Source: DAOVIY01 sp964513365 (GTDB taxonomy: Bacteria > Patescibacteriota > Minisyncoccia > UBA6257). Taken from it: a stretch of DNA of 23,629 bases. The position numbers were made by a program, and so were the translations under genes. The stretch spans positions 1 through 23,629 of the forward strand of contig CAZEMH010000008.1 of the NCBI GenBank assembly GCA_964513365.1, in the 5' to 3' direction. Position 1 is the stretch's first letter. The number at the start of each line of letters is the position of its first letter. Below, in pieces: positions 14,886 to 21,240 of this stretch. The notes beneath the pieces were generated by a model, which saw nothing but the letters and a program-made list of their open reading frames with translations, ran no database searches and was not told the DNA's origin.

Positions 14886-15938
14886 TTATATAATAAACAT
14901 TGCGTCTCCAAATGAGAAAAATCTATATTTTTTTGCAATAGCCTCTTCATAAGTTTCTAAAATTAAATCTCTTCCGGCAAAAGCAGAAACCAACATTAAT
15001 AAAGTAGATTTTGGTAAATGAAAATTTGTAATTAAAGAATCAACAAATTTAAATTTATATCCAGGATAAACAAACAAATTTGTCCAATCTTGCTTTGCTT
15101 CTAATTTTGAATTCCCATTAGCACAACTTTCTAAAACGCGGGCTACTGTAGTTCCAACAGCGATAATTCTTTTTCCTTTAGATTTTGCTTGATTTAATAT
15201 TTTAGCAGTATCTTCAGAAAGCTCAAAAAACTCAGAATGCATCTTATGTTTCGTAATATCCTGTGTTTTTACCGATAAAAAAGTCCCTAATCCCACATGT
15301 AAAGTAATAAATTGTGTATCAATCCCCTTTTCTTTAATTTTCCCTAAAAGATCTTTTGTAAAATGAAAACCGGCAGTAGGAGCGGCAATTGAACCTTCTT
15401 TTTCAGCATAGATTGTCTGGTATTTTAGCAATGATTTTTCAGTAGGCTCAGTGATATAAGGCGGTAAAGGAAATTGTCCTAATGATAAAATCTGTTTTTT
15501 TAAATCTTCTCCTTCCATATTAAAACATATAATCCTTTCATACATATTTGTCTTTTCCTCTATTATTTCGCCTTTCAATGCTTGGCTAAATTCAATGATC
15601 TGCCCTTGTTTTAAATGAGGTTTTCCAATAACTTTCCATTGTTTTGGCCATGAAACAAAATCAAAAATTTCTCTATCTTTAGGGCGAATAAGAAGAATCT
15701 CGGCTTTTCCATATCCTGGAATTTTCTTTCCATACAAACGCGCTGGCACTACCTTGCTGTTATTAAACACTAAAACATCATTATCAGATAAATAATCTAA
15801 TATTTCATAGAATTTTTTATGCTCTATTTTTTTATTTTTTCTATCTAATATTAAAAGACGCGAGTGATCTCGCGGCTCTATTGGTTCCTGAGCAATAAGC
15901 TCTTTTGGCAAATGATAATCAAAAAGCGAAATATCCAT
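14886..15938 (-). CDS. queA: S-adenosylmethionine:tRNA ribosyltransferase-isomerase
   Basis: 350 residues from ATG 15938 (MDISLFDYHLPKELIAQ, the standard QueA beginning). Further family segments: EPRDHSRLL, VFNNSKVVPARLYG, SIAAPTAGFHFTKDLL, ITLHVGLGTF, HSEFFELSE, and NFHLPKSTLLMLVSAFAG near the end. QueA transfers and rearranges the ribose of SAM onto preQ1 in tRNA, making epoxyqueuosine, the substrate of the QueH encoded two genes later. The frame is open to 15959 inside the upstream gene, but that adds a non-family stretch, so I chose 15938, five bases after the preceding stop. Confidence 0.96.
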   Translation of the reverse strand: MDISLFDYHLPKELIAQEPIEPRDHSRLLILDRKNKKIEHKKFYEILDYLSDNDVLVFNNSKVVPARLYGKKIPGYGKAEILLIRPKDREIFDFVSWPKQWKVIGKPHLKQGQIIEFSQALKGEIIEEKTNMYERIICFNMEGEDLKKQILSLGQFPLPPYITEPTEKSLLKYQTIYAEKEGSIAAPTAGFHFTKDLLGKIKEKGIDTQFITLHVGLGTFLSVKTQDITKHKMHSEFFELSEDTAKILNQAKSKGKRIIAVGTTVARVLESCANGNSKLEAKQDWTNLFVYPGYKFKFVDSLITNFHLPKSTLLMLVSAFAGRDLILETYEEAIAKKYRFFSFGDAMFII

Positions 15939-15943
15939 AAAAA

Positions 15944-16486
15944 TTATTCTTTGCAACAATCCATTATACTTTTAATAATGCCGCCTAATTTATCAAAGAC
16001 ATTGAATTTCTTCCCTTTTGTTATTTCCAGATTATTTTCCTTATCTTCGTCGCGCTGTTTAACGTCTTTTACATCAATCAAATTTAGATTCAATGCCCAG
16101 AATATATTCCAAAGCGCGTATGCCTTATCAAATAAATCTTTGGCTTCTTTTTCTTCTTTGTTCCCCAGTTTTTTAGTTCCTACTTCCATTAATCGCATAC
16201 TTGCAGATAAAAGATGTTTTGAAATACACCAAATTTCTCCTTCAGGATTTTTAACAATTTTTGCTAATAATTTTTTTCTAATATCCCTTGTTTTATTAAG
16301 CAAATCTAAATATTTTTTATCTTTAGTTTTTTCATAAGTAAAAAAGAAATGTTCTTCCATGGAAATTAAATTCATAACAGCTATACCTAAATCTTCCTTA
16401 GATGATAAATCCAAAGCATTTCCTTCTTCTTTTAATTTTTTAATTTTATTAAATAAATCAGCGACTTTTTGTTTTTCAATATTCAT
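15944..16486 (-). CDS. Helical hypothetical protein, 180 residues
   Basis: I do not recognise a named family. From ATG 16486 it is nearly all helical and charged, without signal or membrane segment. Distinctive parts: VMNLISMEEHFFFTYEKTKDKKYLDLLNK, IWCISKHLLSASMRLMEVG and DLFDKAYALWNIFWALN. An EEH, a CISKH and a C-terminal Cys pair (DCCKE) could in principle bind metal, but this is only a suggestion. A GTG at 16504, overlapping the previous stop, is an alternative start. It lies between a membrane protein gene and queA in one operon; the shared transcript says nothing certain about function. Confidence 0.8.
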   Translation of the reverse strand: MNIEKQKVADLFNKIKKLKEEGNALDLSSKEDLGIAVMNLISMEEHFFFTYEKTKDKKYLDLLNKTRDIRKKLLAKIVKNPEGEIWCISKHLLSASMRLMEVGTKKLGNKEEKEAKDLFDKAYALWNIFWALNLNLIDVKDVKQRDEDKENNLEITKGKKFNVFDKLGGIIKSIMDCCKE

Positions 16487-16497
16487 AATTTTTAATT

Positions 16498-16932
16498 TTA
16501 ACACATAGCCTCTATAATTATACTTACAATAACCAAGCCGATAAGTGGGATAATAACTTTTTGATAATAAAAATAAACTTTTTTATTATGCTTATCTATT
16601 ATAAATAAATTTAATTTATCCACCAGGAAAAGTGTCAAAATTCCTAAAATAGAACCACAAATCACCTCAGGAAAACCGCATATAATACAAGAAGTATACT
16701 TATCAAGGTTTATTAAAATTGGTAAAAAAGATAGGGTCCAGGAACTAAGGAAGATAACCCAAAAACTATATGGAAAACTTTTGCCTTTTTTATTTAAAAA
16801 TATATTAAACTGAATAGAAACTGATAGAATAAGCGCTCCTATCCATAATCCTAAAGTTATATCATCTATACCAAGCCAACGAGAAATTCCTAAACCGCTG
16901 GCTATACCTACAGCACAAATTGGTCCACACAT
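16498..16932 (-). CDS. Four-helix membrane protein with N-terminal MCxxxC
   Basis: 144 residues, mostly hydrophobic, with about four membrane segments: residues 2-19 or 24-45, 55-75, 85-105 and 123-143. It starts MCGPICAVGIASGLGISRWLGIDD; the Cys pair at positions 2 and 6, plus SCIICGFPEVICG near 81-93, gives a cysteine pattern unusual for a membrane protein and could be redox-active or metal-binding. I recognise no named family. It is the first gene of the operon that goes on with the helical protein, queA, tgt and queH. A promoter at 16962-16990 lies directly upstream. No strong Shine-Dalgarno is present. Confidence 0.8.
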   Translation of the reverse strand: MCGPICAVGIASGLGISRWLGIDDITLGLWIGALILSVSIQFNIFLNKKGKSFPYSFWVIFLSSWTLSFLPILINLDKYTSCIICGFPEVICGSILGILTLFLVDKLNLFIIDKHNKKVYFYYQKVIIPLIGLVIVSIIIEAMC

Positions 16933-16961
16933 ACAATTTTAATTTTAAAATCCTAAAGAGT

Positions 16962-16990
16962 ATTTTATATTATTTTTAGAGCTTTGTAAA
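16962..16990 (-). promoter_or_regulatory. Promoter of the membrane protein-queA-tgt-queH operon
   Basis: TTTACA (16990-16985), 17-base spacer, TAAAAT (16967-16962) on the minus strand. Expected start is near 16955, about 22 bases before ATG 16932. It lies immediately after the terminator of the upstream small gene. Confidence 0.65.
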
Positions 16991-16991
16991 C

Positions 16992-17029
16992 AAAAAAGGG
17001 CGTCTAATGCTAGTAATTTTTGACGCCCT
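16992..17029 (-). terminator. Intrinsic terminator of the 73-residue gene
   Basis: On the minus strand GGGCGTC (17028-17022), a 17-base loop and GACGCCC (17004-16998) pair perfectly and are followed by six T bases (16997-16992). The stop codon (17030-17028) touches the stem. Confidence 0.85.
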
Positions 17030-17249
17030 AGTACCACATACCTTTTTTTTCTAATCTCATAATAACTTTTACCACAATATATTCTGTACATCTTTCTATC
17101 CCTTTTTGGATTAAAAAGATGAGGTTTGCTATTTTTGTTCCCATAAAACAATCTACCAAAAAACTGAATAAGCAATATATCAAAACATATATTACCAGTC
17201 CTGTATAAAACACAAAAACAGCAATTTCTCTAACAATTCTCCTAAACAC
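17028..17249 (-). CDS. Small membrane protein, 73 residues
   Basis: Starts with GTG at 17249, supported by an AAAGGAGGA site eight bases upstream. One long hydrophobic segment covers about residues 8-35 (AVFVFYTGLVIYVLIYCLFSFLV) and a second, weaker amphipathic one about 40-65. Two cysteines (26, 34) lie in or near the membrane and one (54) after it. I recognise no family. It is a single-gene unit with its own promoter, whose -35 box overlaps the trxB stop, and its own terminator. An overlapping 76-codon frame from 17175 is a shadow. Confidence 0.75.
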   Translation of the reverse strand: MFRRIVREIAVFVFYTGLVIYVLIYCLFSFLVDCFMGTKIANLIFLIQKGIERCTEYIVVKVIMRLEKKGMWY

Positions 17250-17297
17250 CTTAAAATCCTCCTTTCGTTTTTAATATTTTATCAAACAACTAATAAT

Positions 17298-17326
17298 ATG
17301 ATAGCATTTAAGAGATTGTCTGTCAA
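17298..17326 (-). promoter_or_regulatory. Promoter of the 73-residue gene, inside the trxB stop
   Basis: TTGACA (17326-17321), 17-base spacer, TATCAT (17303-17298) preceded by TGC (extended -10). The TGA stop codon of trxB (17325-17323) is part of the -35 box, so the two units are packed without any spacer. Confidence 0.8.
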
Positions 17327-18252
17327 CCTCTGTTATCTTGCTCTCCTAACCATTTATCAGCATCTAAAAGCGCCATAGCGCCTAAACCAGCAGCAGTAAT
17401 TGCTTGTTTATACTTAGTATCGCAAACATCTCCTGCAGCAAATACTCCATCAACAGAAGTTTTTGTATTTTCTTCCACTTTTATATAGCCATTATCATCT
17501 AATTCTAATTGGCCTTTAAAAATATCAGTTGCCGGTTTAAAGCCGATAGACATAAATAATCCATCTAAATCTAAGAATCTTTTTTCTTTTGTATTTACAT
17601 CCTCTATATAAACTCCTTCTAAAGAATCTTTTCCTTTAATTTCTGAAACAATAGAATTCCAAATAAATTCTATTTTGGAATTATTAAAAACTTGTTCTTG
17701 CAATCCCTTAGCCGCCTTTAATTCATCTCTGCGATGAATAATAAAAACCTTTTTTGCGTATTTAGTTAAAACAATAGCATTTTCAACAGCACTATCGCCT
17801 CCCCCTACAACGCCCACGATTTTATCTTTAAAGAAAAAACCATCGCATACAGCGCAAGCAGAAATGCCATGCCCAATTAATTCCTGTTCGTTTTTTAAAC
17901 CAAGCCATCTTGCAGAAGCTCCAGTAGCCACAATAATAGCTTTGGACAGATACTCTTCTTTATTTGTTTTTACAATAAAAGGTCTTTTTTGAAAATCTAC
18001 AGAAACTACGTTTTCTTCTATCATTTCTATATCAAATTTTTTAGTTTGCTCAATTATTTTTTTAATAAGTTCTGGGCCTGTCATCTTTTCAGGAAAACCA
18101 GGAAAATCATCAATTTGTTCGCTAAGCATTAATTGTCCCCCTAAAGGCGAACCAGTAAATAATAGTGTTTTGAGTTTTGCTCTGCCAGCATAAATTCCGG
18201 CTGTTAAACCAGCTGGACCACTGCCAATGATAATAATGTCTTTAATATCCAT
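17323..18252 (-). CDS. trxB: Thioredoxin reductase
   Basis: 309 residues, normal for the low-molecular-weight enzyme. FAD-binding GSGPAGLTAGIYAGRA (10-25) opens the chain, the redox pair is CAVC (Cys133, Cys136), the NADPH fold is GVVGGGDSAVENA (147-159), and GVFAAGDVCDTKYKQAITAAGLGA binds the flavin near the end. The NADPH specificity motif HRRxxxR reads HRRDELK (173-179), with Lys for the last Arg, so cofactor preference should be tested rather than assumed. No thioredoxin gene is in the window. The start lies three bases after the predicted transcription start, without Shine-Dalgarno. Confidence 0.95.
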   Translation of the reverse strand: MDIKDIIIIGSGPAGLTAGIYAGRAKLKTLLFTGSPLGGQLMLSEQIDDFPGFPEKMTGPELIKKIIEQTKKFDIEMIEENVVSVDFQKRPFIVKTNKEEYLSKAIIVATGASARWLGLKNEQELIGHGISACAVCDGFFFKDKIVGVVGGGDSAVENAIVLTKYAKKVFIIHRRDELKAAKGLQEQVFNNSKIEFIWNSIVSEIKGKDSLEGVYIEDVNTKEKRFLDLDGLFMSIGFKPATDIFKGQLELDDNGYIKVEENTKTSVDGVFAAGDVCDTKYKQAITAAGLGAMALLDADKWLGEQDNRG

Positions 18253-18261
18253 AATTCTTTT

Positions 18262-18270
18262 ATTTTAACA
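18262..18270 (-). promoter_or_regulatory. Extended -10 promoter of trxB
   Basis: TGTTAAAAT on the minus strand (18270-18262) with an expected start near 18255, three bases before the trxB ATG. No convincing -35. It lies after the terminator of the candidate RNA, so trxB can be transcribed independently of it. Confidence 0.6.
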
Positions 18271-18284
18271 GTTTTAAGCTAAAA

Positions 18285-18320
18285 ATAAAAGAAAAACAGG
18301 TATCAAAGACACCTGTTTTT
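18285..18320 (-). terminator. Terminator of the candidate RNA upstream of trxB
   Basis: ACCTGTTTTT (18311-18320) and AAAAACAGGT (18292-18301) form a perfect 10-bp stem around a nine-base loop. On the minus strand it is followed by CTTTTATTTTT, a broken T tract. Confidence 0.8.
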
Positions 18321-18381
18321 CTGGTGATCCCCTCCTGCAAGCAGGAAGGGAAGCCCCACCGTTGACGACCTTGCGATCGTC
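18285..18381 (-). ncRNA. Candidate structured RNA upstream of trxB, about 95 nt
   Basis: A promoter at 18388-18416 and a terminator at 18285-18320 bound a stretch with no ORF but three strong hairpins (read on the minus strand). Hairpin 1: GACGAUC and GGUCGUC close a GCAA tetraloop. Hairpin 2 (18360-18323): GGUG/CACC outer stem, an uneven internal loop, then a nine-pair stem ending in a CUUG tetraloop. Hairpin 3 is the terminator with a 10-bp stem. It is far more GC-rich than its surroundings. It does not match the SRP RNA core, tRNA, or any riboswitch I know. It could be a free small RNA or an attenuating leader for trxB; trxB having its own promoter favours the first. Confidence 0.7.
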
Positions 18382-18389
18382 GATATAAT
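18362..18389 (+). promoter_or_regulatory. Possible plus-strand promoter inside the candidate RNA gene
   Basis: TTGACG (18362-18367), 16-base spacer, TATAAT (18384-18389). Its -10 shares the TATAATTATA palindrome with the minus-strand promoter. It would give murD a leader of about 70 bases, but murD has a better-placed promoter, and the -35 lies in a hairpin arm, so it may be chance. Confidence 0.35.
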
Positions 18390-18416
18390 TATAGCAAAGA
18401 AAAATAGAAAAATCAA
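18388..18416 (-). promoter_or_regulatory. Promoter of the candidate RNA upstream of trxB
   Basis: TTGATT (18416-18411), 17-base spacer, TATAAT (18393-18388) preceded by TGC (extended -10). The expected start, near 18381, is right at the beginning of the first hairpin. Confidence 0.8.
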
Positions 18417-18429
18417 CCCCCTATCAAGA

Positions 18430-18459
18430 TTGGCAATAGAAATTTCTGAATGTTAAAAT
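18430..18459 (+). promoter_or_regulatory. Promoter of murD, leaderless
   Basis: TTGGCA (18430-18435), 18-base spacer, TAAAAT (18454-18459) preceded by TGT (extended -10). The usual start distance falls on 18466, the A of the murD ATG, as for murC. Confidence 0.75.
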
Positions 18460-18465
18460 AATATT

Positions 18466-19899
18466 ATGCAAAAAATTAATAAATTGATCAAAAACAAAAA
18501 AGTACTAGTAGTGGGGTTAGGAATATTAGGCGGAGGCATATCTACTTGTTTATGGCTTTTAAAACATAAAGCTAAACTTACAATTACTGATTTGAAACAA
18601 AAAAAAGATTTAGAAAAATTATTAAAAAAATTAAAAAGATATTCTTCTAAAATAAAATTAATATTAGGAAAACATAATAAAAATGATTTCAAGAGTAATG
18701 ATATTATTGTTATAAACCCAGGGGTACGAGTAAAAAATAATCCTTATCTTAAAATCGCCAAAAGAAAAAACAAGCTAATTGAAAATGAAATAACTTTATT
18801 CTTTAGATTTAATATTAATCCAATTATATCTGTAACAGGCACAAGAGGTAAAACGACTATCACAAATTGGATAGGTCATTTATTAAAAGGAAAATATTCT
18901 AATATTATTGTTGGAGGAAACACGCCAAACAATCCTATACTTTCATTTTTAGATAAATTAAAAATGAATATTCCTATTGTATTAGAATTATCCAGTTTTC
19001 AGCTTGAGCTATTAAAAGCAAAATATAAAGCGCCTAAGATAGCTATAATTACTAATTTATATAGGGATCATCTCAACCGTCATGGCAATATGAAAGATTA
19101 TGCCCGCACAAAAGCCAATATTTTTCAAAATCAAAAAAATACAGATTTTTTAATATTGAACTATGACAACAAATGGACTAAATTTTTTCTTTCTTTAAAG
19201 CCACGAAGCCAAGTTTATTTTATTTCGCATAATCCCCTACCTAAAGCTAAAAATGGAATTTTTTACAAAAAAAATAAAATTTATTTTCAAGAGAATAGAA
19301 AGAAAAAATTAATATTTAATGCAAGTAATTTTTTAAAACATTGGGGAGAACATAATTTGGAAAATTTAATGACTGCCATATTAGCTTCTAAGTTATTTGG
19401 TTTAACATTTGCTCAAATCAAAAAACAAATTAATTCATTACCTCAAATCAAATTCCGTGAAGAAACAATTTTGAAAAACAAGAAACTGCTTATTATTAAT
19501 GACAGTAGCGCTACATCACCAGATGCTACTATTGCCGCTTTGAAAAGGTTTAAACGATATAAAAACAATCTTATTCTAATTACTGGAGGCACAGATAAAA
19601 ATTTAGAGTATGACGAATTAGCCAAAAGAATAAAAAAAGATATATTGCCTAAAAATTTAGTTATTCTTAATGGTTCTGCAAGTAAAAAATTAATAAAGGA
19701 ATTAAATAAAATAAAATATTCTAATAAATACTTTGTTTTTGAATCTTTAGAAGAATGTTTTTATTACAGTCTCTACCAAATAAAACAAAAAAAGAAAAAT
19801 ATTATTATCTTTTCTCCTGCCGCAGCAAGTTTTGAAAAGTTTAAAAATGAATTTGACCGCGCTGAACAATTTAATAAATTAATCAAAAAATTAAGATAA
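18466..19899 (+). CDS. murD: UDP-N-acetylmuramoylalanine--D-glutamate ligase
   Basis: 477 residues. Seen: N-terminal VLVVGLGILGGG, P-loop GTRGKTT (125-131; Arg for the usual Asn), ELSSFQLE (174-181), DHLNRHG with His202, the lysine likely to be carbamylated (Lys216, YARTKANIF), GEHNLENLMTA and the C-terminal FSPAAASFEKFKN. These identify MurD, which adds D-glutamate to UDP-MurNAc-L-Ala. The conserved NDSKATN box reads NDSSATSP (345-352): the Lys that in E. coli contacts the glutamate is Ser. Very lysine-rich throughout. It is a single-gene unit with a leaderless-type promoter. MurE or MurF are less likely because the SPAAASFD-like ending is MurD-specific. Confidence 0.93.
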   Translation: MQKINKLIKNKKVLVVGLGILGGGISTCLWLLKHKAKLTITDLKQKKDLEKLLKKLKRYSSKIKLILGKHNKNDFKSNDIIVINPGVRVKNNPYLKIAKRKNKLIENEITLFFRFNINPIISVTGTRGKTTITNWIGHLLKGKYSNIIVGGNTPNNPILSFLDKLKMNIPIVLELSSFQLELLKAKYKAPKIAIITNLYRDHLNRHGNMKDYARTKANIFQNQKNTDFLILNYDNKWTKFFLSLKPRSQVYFISHNPLPKAKNGIFYKKNKIYFQENRKKKLIFNASNFLKHWGEHNLENLMTAILASKLFGLTFAQIKKQINSLPQIKFREETILKNKKLLIINDSSATSPDATIAALKRFKRYKNNLILITGGTDKNLEYDELAKRIKKDILPKNLVILNGSASKKLIKELNKIKYSNKYFVFESLEECFYYSLYQIKQKKKNIIIFSPAAASFEKFKNEFDRAEQFNKLIKKLR

Positions 19900-19900
19900 T

Positions 19901-19932
19901 AAAAAAAAGGGAGGTGAATCCTCCCTTATTTA
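19901..19932. terminator. Bidirectional terminator between murD and the small-protein operon
   Basis: AAGGGAGG (19907-19914), loop TGAAT, CCTCCCTT (19920-19927). On the minus strand the stem is followed by eight T bases, a strong end for the small-protein operon. On the plus strand it is followed by ATTTATA, a weaker end for murD. Confidence 0.85.
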
Positions 19933-20091
19933 TATACTTTTATATATCGAGGTAAGATTTATAAAAAACATTACAACATATATTACTACACAGAAAAGAA
20001 AGAATTTTAATAGCAAGTCTTCATTTTTATGAAACACTAGGATGCCTGCAATAATTGCTATGCCAATATATATTATCCATGAAATTTGCAT
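19930..20091 (-). CDS. Small two-helix membrane protein, 53 residues
   Basis: Starts MQISWIIYIGIAIIAGILVF (residues 1-20 hydrophobic), a short charged turn HKNEDLL, then KFFLFCVVIYVVMFFINL (29-46), ending TSIYKSI. Two membrane segments form a hairpin with a short acidic turn. A GGTGG ribosome-binding-like sequence lies eight bases upstream of ATG 20091. It is the last gene of the six-gene small-protein operon, and its stop is two bases from the terminator stem. No family recognised. Confidence 0.65.
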   Translation of the reverse strand: MQISWIIYIGIAIIAGILVFHKNEDLLLKFFLFCVVIYVVMFFINLTSIYKSI

Positions 20092-20104
20092 TACACTCAC
20101 CACC

Positions 20105-20230
20105 TTATTTCCTTTTCTTATAGAAATTTACCAATGGTATTACTATAAATGGTATCACTATAAAAAGAAAAACAGCATACAGAAAAATTCTCCACAGCGA
20201 CTCCTCAAAAGTCAACCCTCCTTCTATCAT
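20105..20230 (-). CDS. Small single-span membrane protein, 41 residues
   Basis: Starts MIEGGLTFEESLWR, followed by a hydrophobic span IFLYAVFLFIVIPFIVIPLV (15-34) with two prolines, and a basic tail NFYKKRK that suggests the C-terminus faces the cytoplasm. A GGAGG site lies eight bases upstream of ATG 20230. This site overlaps the stop of the preceding 27-residue ORF (GGAGGTGA), so ribosomes ending one ORF can start the next. No family recognised. Confidence 0.65.
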   Translation of the reverse strand: MIEGGLTFEESLWRIFLYAVFLFIVIPFIVIPLVNFYKKRK

Positions 20231-20235
20231 CTTTC

Positions 20236-20319
20236 TCACCTCCAGCTTAATTTACATCCTCGCAAACCTTTAAGTAAAAAATCTAAAATAATATTAACAA
20301 AATCTATAAATTTTTTCAT
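20236..20319 (-). CDS. Amphipathic 27-residue peptide
   Basis: The peptide reads MKKFIDFVNIILDFLLKGLRG followed by CKLSWR. Hydrophobic residues repeat every three to four positions with Lys, Asp and Arg between them, giving an amphipathic helix similar in style to small membrane-active peptides. It is too short for homology. A GAGAGG ribosome site lies eight bases upstream of ATG 20319. Its TGA stop forms part of the Shine-Dalgarno of the next gene. Evidence that it is made is the conserved spacing and coupling within the operon, not sequence family. Confidence 0.5.
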   Translation of the reverse strand: MKKFIDFVNIILDFLLKGLRGCKLSWR

Positions 20320-20336
20320 TTTCTTTTCCTCTCTTT

Positions 20337-20624
20337 TTAAATTTTTCTATTTTCTTTCTTTATCTTAATCCATCCAAATATCCCAACAATCAATCCTGAT
20401 GTTAATAAAACAAGAAAAACCGTTAGACTACGAGCAAAAAATAACAATGCAAAAATCGTTACTAATATAATCAAGATTATTTCATAACTTTTTGCTCTTT
20501 TTTCCTCTTTCTCTATAGCCATAACTGATATGGCCATAATTGATTTGTCTATCAATTTATCTTTTTTATTTAAACAATTCAAGAAGATGATGTTCGGCCA
20601 TTTCATCCTAATCATTCCAATCAT
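20337..20624 (-). CDS. Small membrane protein, 95 residues
   Basis: A charged N-terminal half (to about residue 47, ending EKEEKRAKSYE) precedes two membrane segments: IILIILVTIFALLFFARS (about 48-65) and VFLVLLTSGLIVGIFGWI (about 69-86), and a basic tail KIKKENRKI. An AAAGGAGAG site lies nine bases upstream of ATG 20624 and overlaps the stop of the preceding gene. An in-frame ATG seven codons in is an alternative start. Family unknown. The cytoplasmic half could bind a partner from the same operon. Confidence 0.7.
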   Translation of the reverse strand: MIGMIRMKWPNIIFLNCLNKKDKLIDKSIMAISVMAIEKEEKRAKSYEIILIILVTIFALLFFARSLTVFLVLLTSGLIVGIFGWIKIKKENRKI

Positions 20625-20630
20625 TTCTTT

Positions 20631-20987
20631 TCACTCTCCTTTTTTCTTTATTTTTATTTTTTCAGCAATAGCTTCTTTTAAATGAGGCCTTATTTTCTTA
20701 TAAACTTCATTTAATTCTGAACTTTCTACCTTAATCACCCGAGATTTGTATCTCTCTGGCACTTGAAATATCTTGAGTACATCAATCCAACCATTTGTTC
20801 CAGGACCATTTTTCTGGCCTAACTCTCCTTTTCCTCTTTTTTTATAAAGCAAAGTGATCAAATCGTACTGGAACATAAAATGAACTCTACGATCCTTTGG
20901 ATCTAATTCAATTACACACAAATCTATAAAAGCCTCCCGTTTACCATTTAAACATCCCCTAAAGCAAATCATAAAATGTTCTTTCAT
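20631..20987 (-). CDS. Hypothetical soluble protein, 118 residues
   Basis: No membrane segment. The chain starts MKEHFMICFRGCLNGKREAF, continues with VCVIELDPKD-like strands (FIDLCVIELDPKDRRVHFMF), a glycine-rich turn GQKNGPGTNGWIDVLK, and ends in a charged helix and KIKIKKKGE. It looks like a small alpha/beta domain but I cannot assign it. An AAAGGAG site lies six bases upstream of ATG 20987. It is the second gene of the small-protein operon and the largest soluble member. Confidence 0.7.
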   Translation of the reverse strand: MKEHFMICFRGCLNGKREAFIDLCVIELDPKDRRVHFMFQYDLITLLYKKRGKGELGQKNGPGTNGWIDVLKIFQVPERYKSRVIKVESSELNEVYKKIRPHLKEAIAEKIKIKKKGE

Positions 20988-21022
20988 TACTTTCTCCTTT
21001 CTTTTTTTTAAATTAATTTAGC

Positions 21023-21211
21023 TTAATACTGAATTTCGATATTTCTTTTTTCTCCTTTTATCACTAATTTTCCAAAACGATCTATCAATAATCTAATTGA
21101 TGCATATCCTGGTGTAGCTGGAATAACAACCAAAAAATTATCTCCACGCTCTAATTCAATTAGATCTACCCCTTCAGTCTTCTCTGTCTTGTAATTTCTT
21201 CTTATTTTCAT
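21023..21211 (-). CDS. Hypothetical small protein, 62 residues
   Basis: Likely all-beta: MKIRRNYKTEKTEGVDLIEL, then GDNFLVVIPATPGYASIRLLI and FGKLVIKGEKRNIEIQY. The length and strand pattern recall CsrA or cold-shock-type small proteins, but their defining residues are absent, so I make no such call. An AGGAAGG site lies eight bases upstream of ATG 21211. It is the first gene of the operon, behind a strong promoter and a leader of about 63 bases with overlapping hairpins. Confidence 0.65.
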   Translation of the reverse strand: MKIRRNYKTEKTEGVDLIELERGDNFLVVIPATPGYASIRLLIDRFGKLVIKGEKRNIEIQY

Positions 21212-21240
21212 CGTATTCTACCTTCCTTTCTTTTTTCTAT

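Noticed and set aside
15864..16337. 157-codon plus-strand ORF
   Set aside because: Antisense to queA and the helical protein gene, with low-complexity composition and no start signals.
14883..16955. preQ1 riboswitch in front of the queuosine genes
   Set aside because: No preQ1-type pseudoknot core is visible in the short leader (16955-16933) or between the operon genes, which are separated by only a few bases.
16945..17175. 76-codon minus-strand ORF overlapping the 73-residue gene
   Set aside because: It has no ribosome site, runs through the terminator of the 73-residue gene, and the competing frame has a GTG with a strong Shine-Dalgarno and a promoter.
18285..18381. SRP RNA, tRNA or known riboswitch for the hairpin region upstream of trxB
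   Set aside because: The SRP core (GGAAGxAGCA-type loop), a cloverleaf, and the conserved cores of the common riboswitches I know are all missing.
20042..20368. 108-codon plus-strand ORF over the small-protein operon
   Set aside because: It lacks a ribosome site and any protein-like character, and lies antisense to four ORFs with good ribosome sites and coupling.
21023..21211. CsrA-like RNA-binding protein for the 62-residue protein
   Set aside because: Length and beta pattern are similar, but the CsrA N-terminal MLxLxRKxGE and the IxAPxxxxIxRxEI regions are absent.
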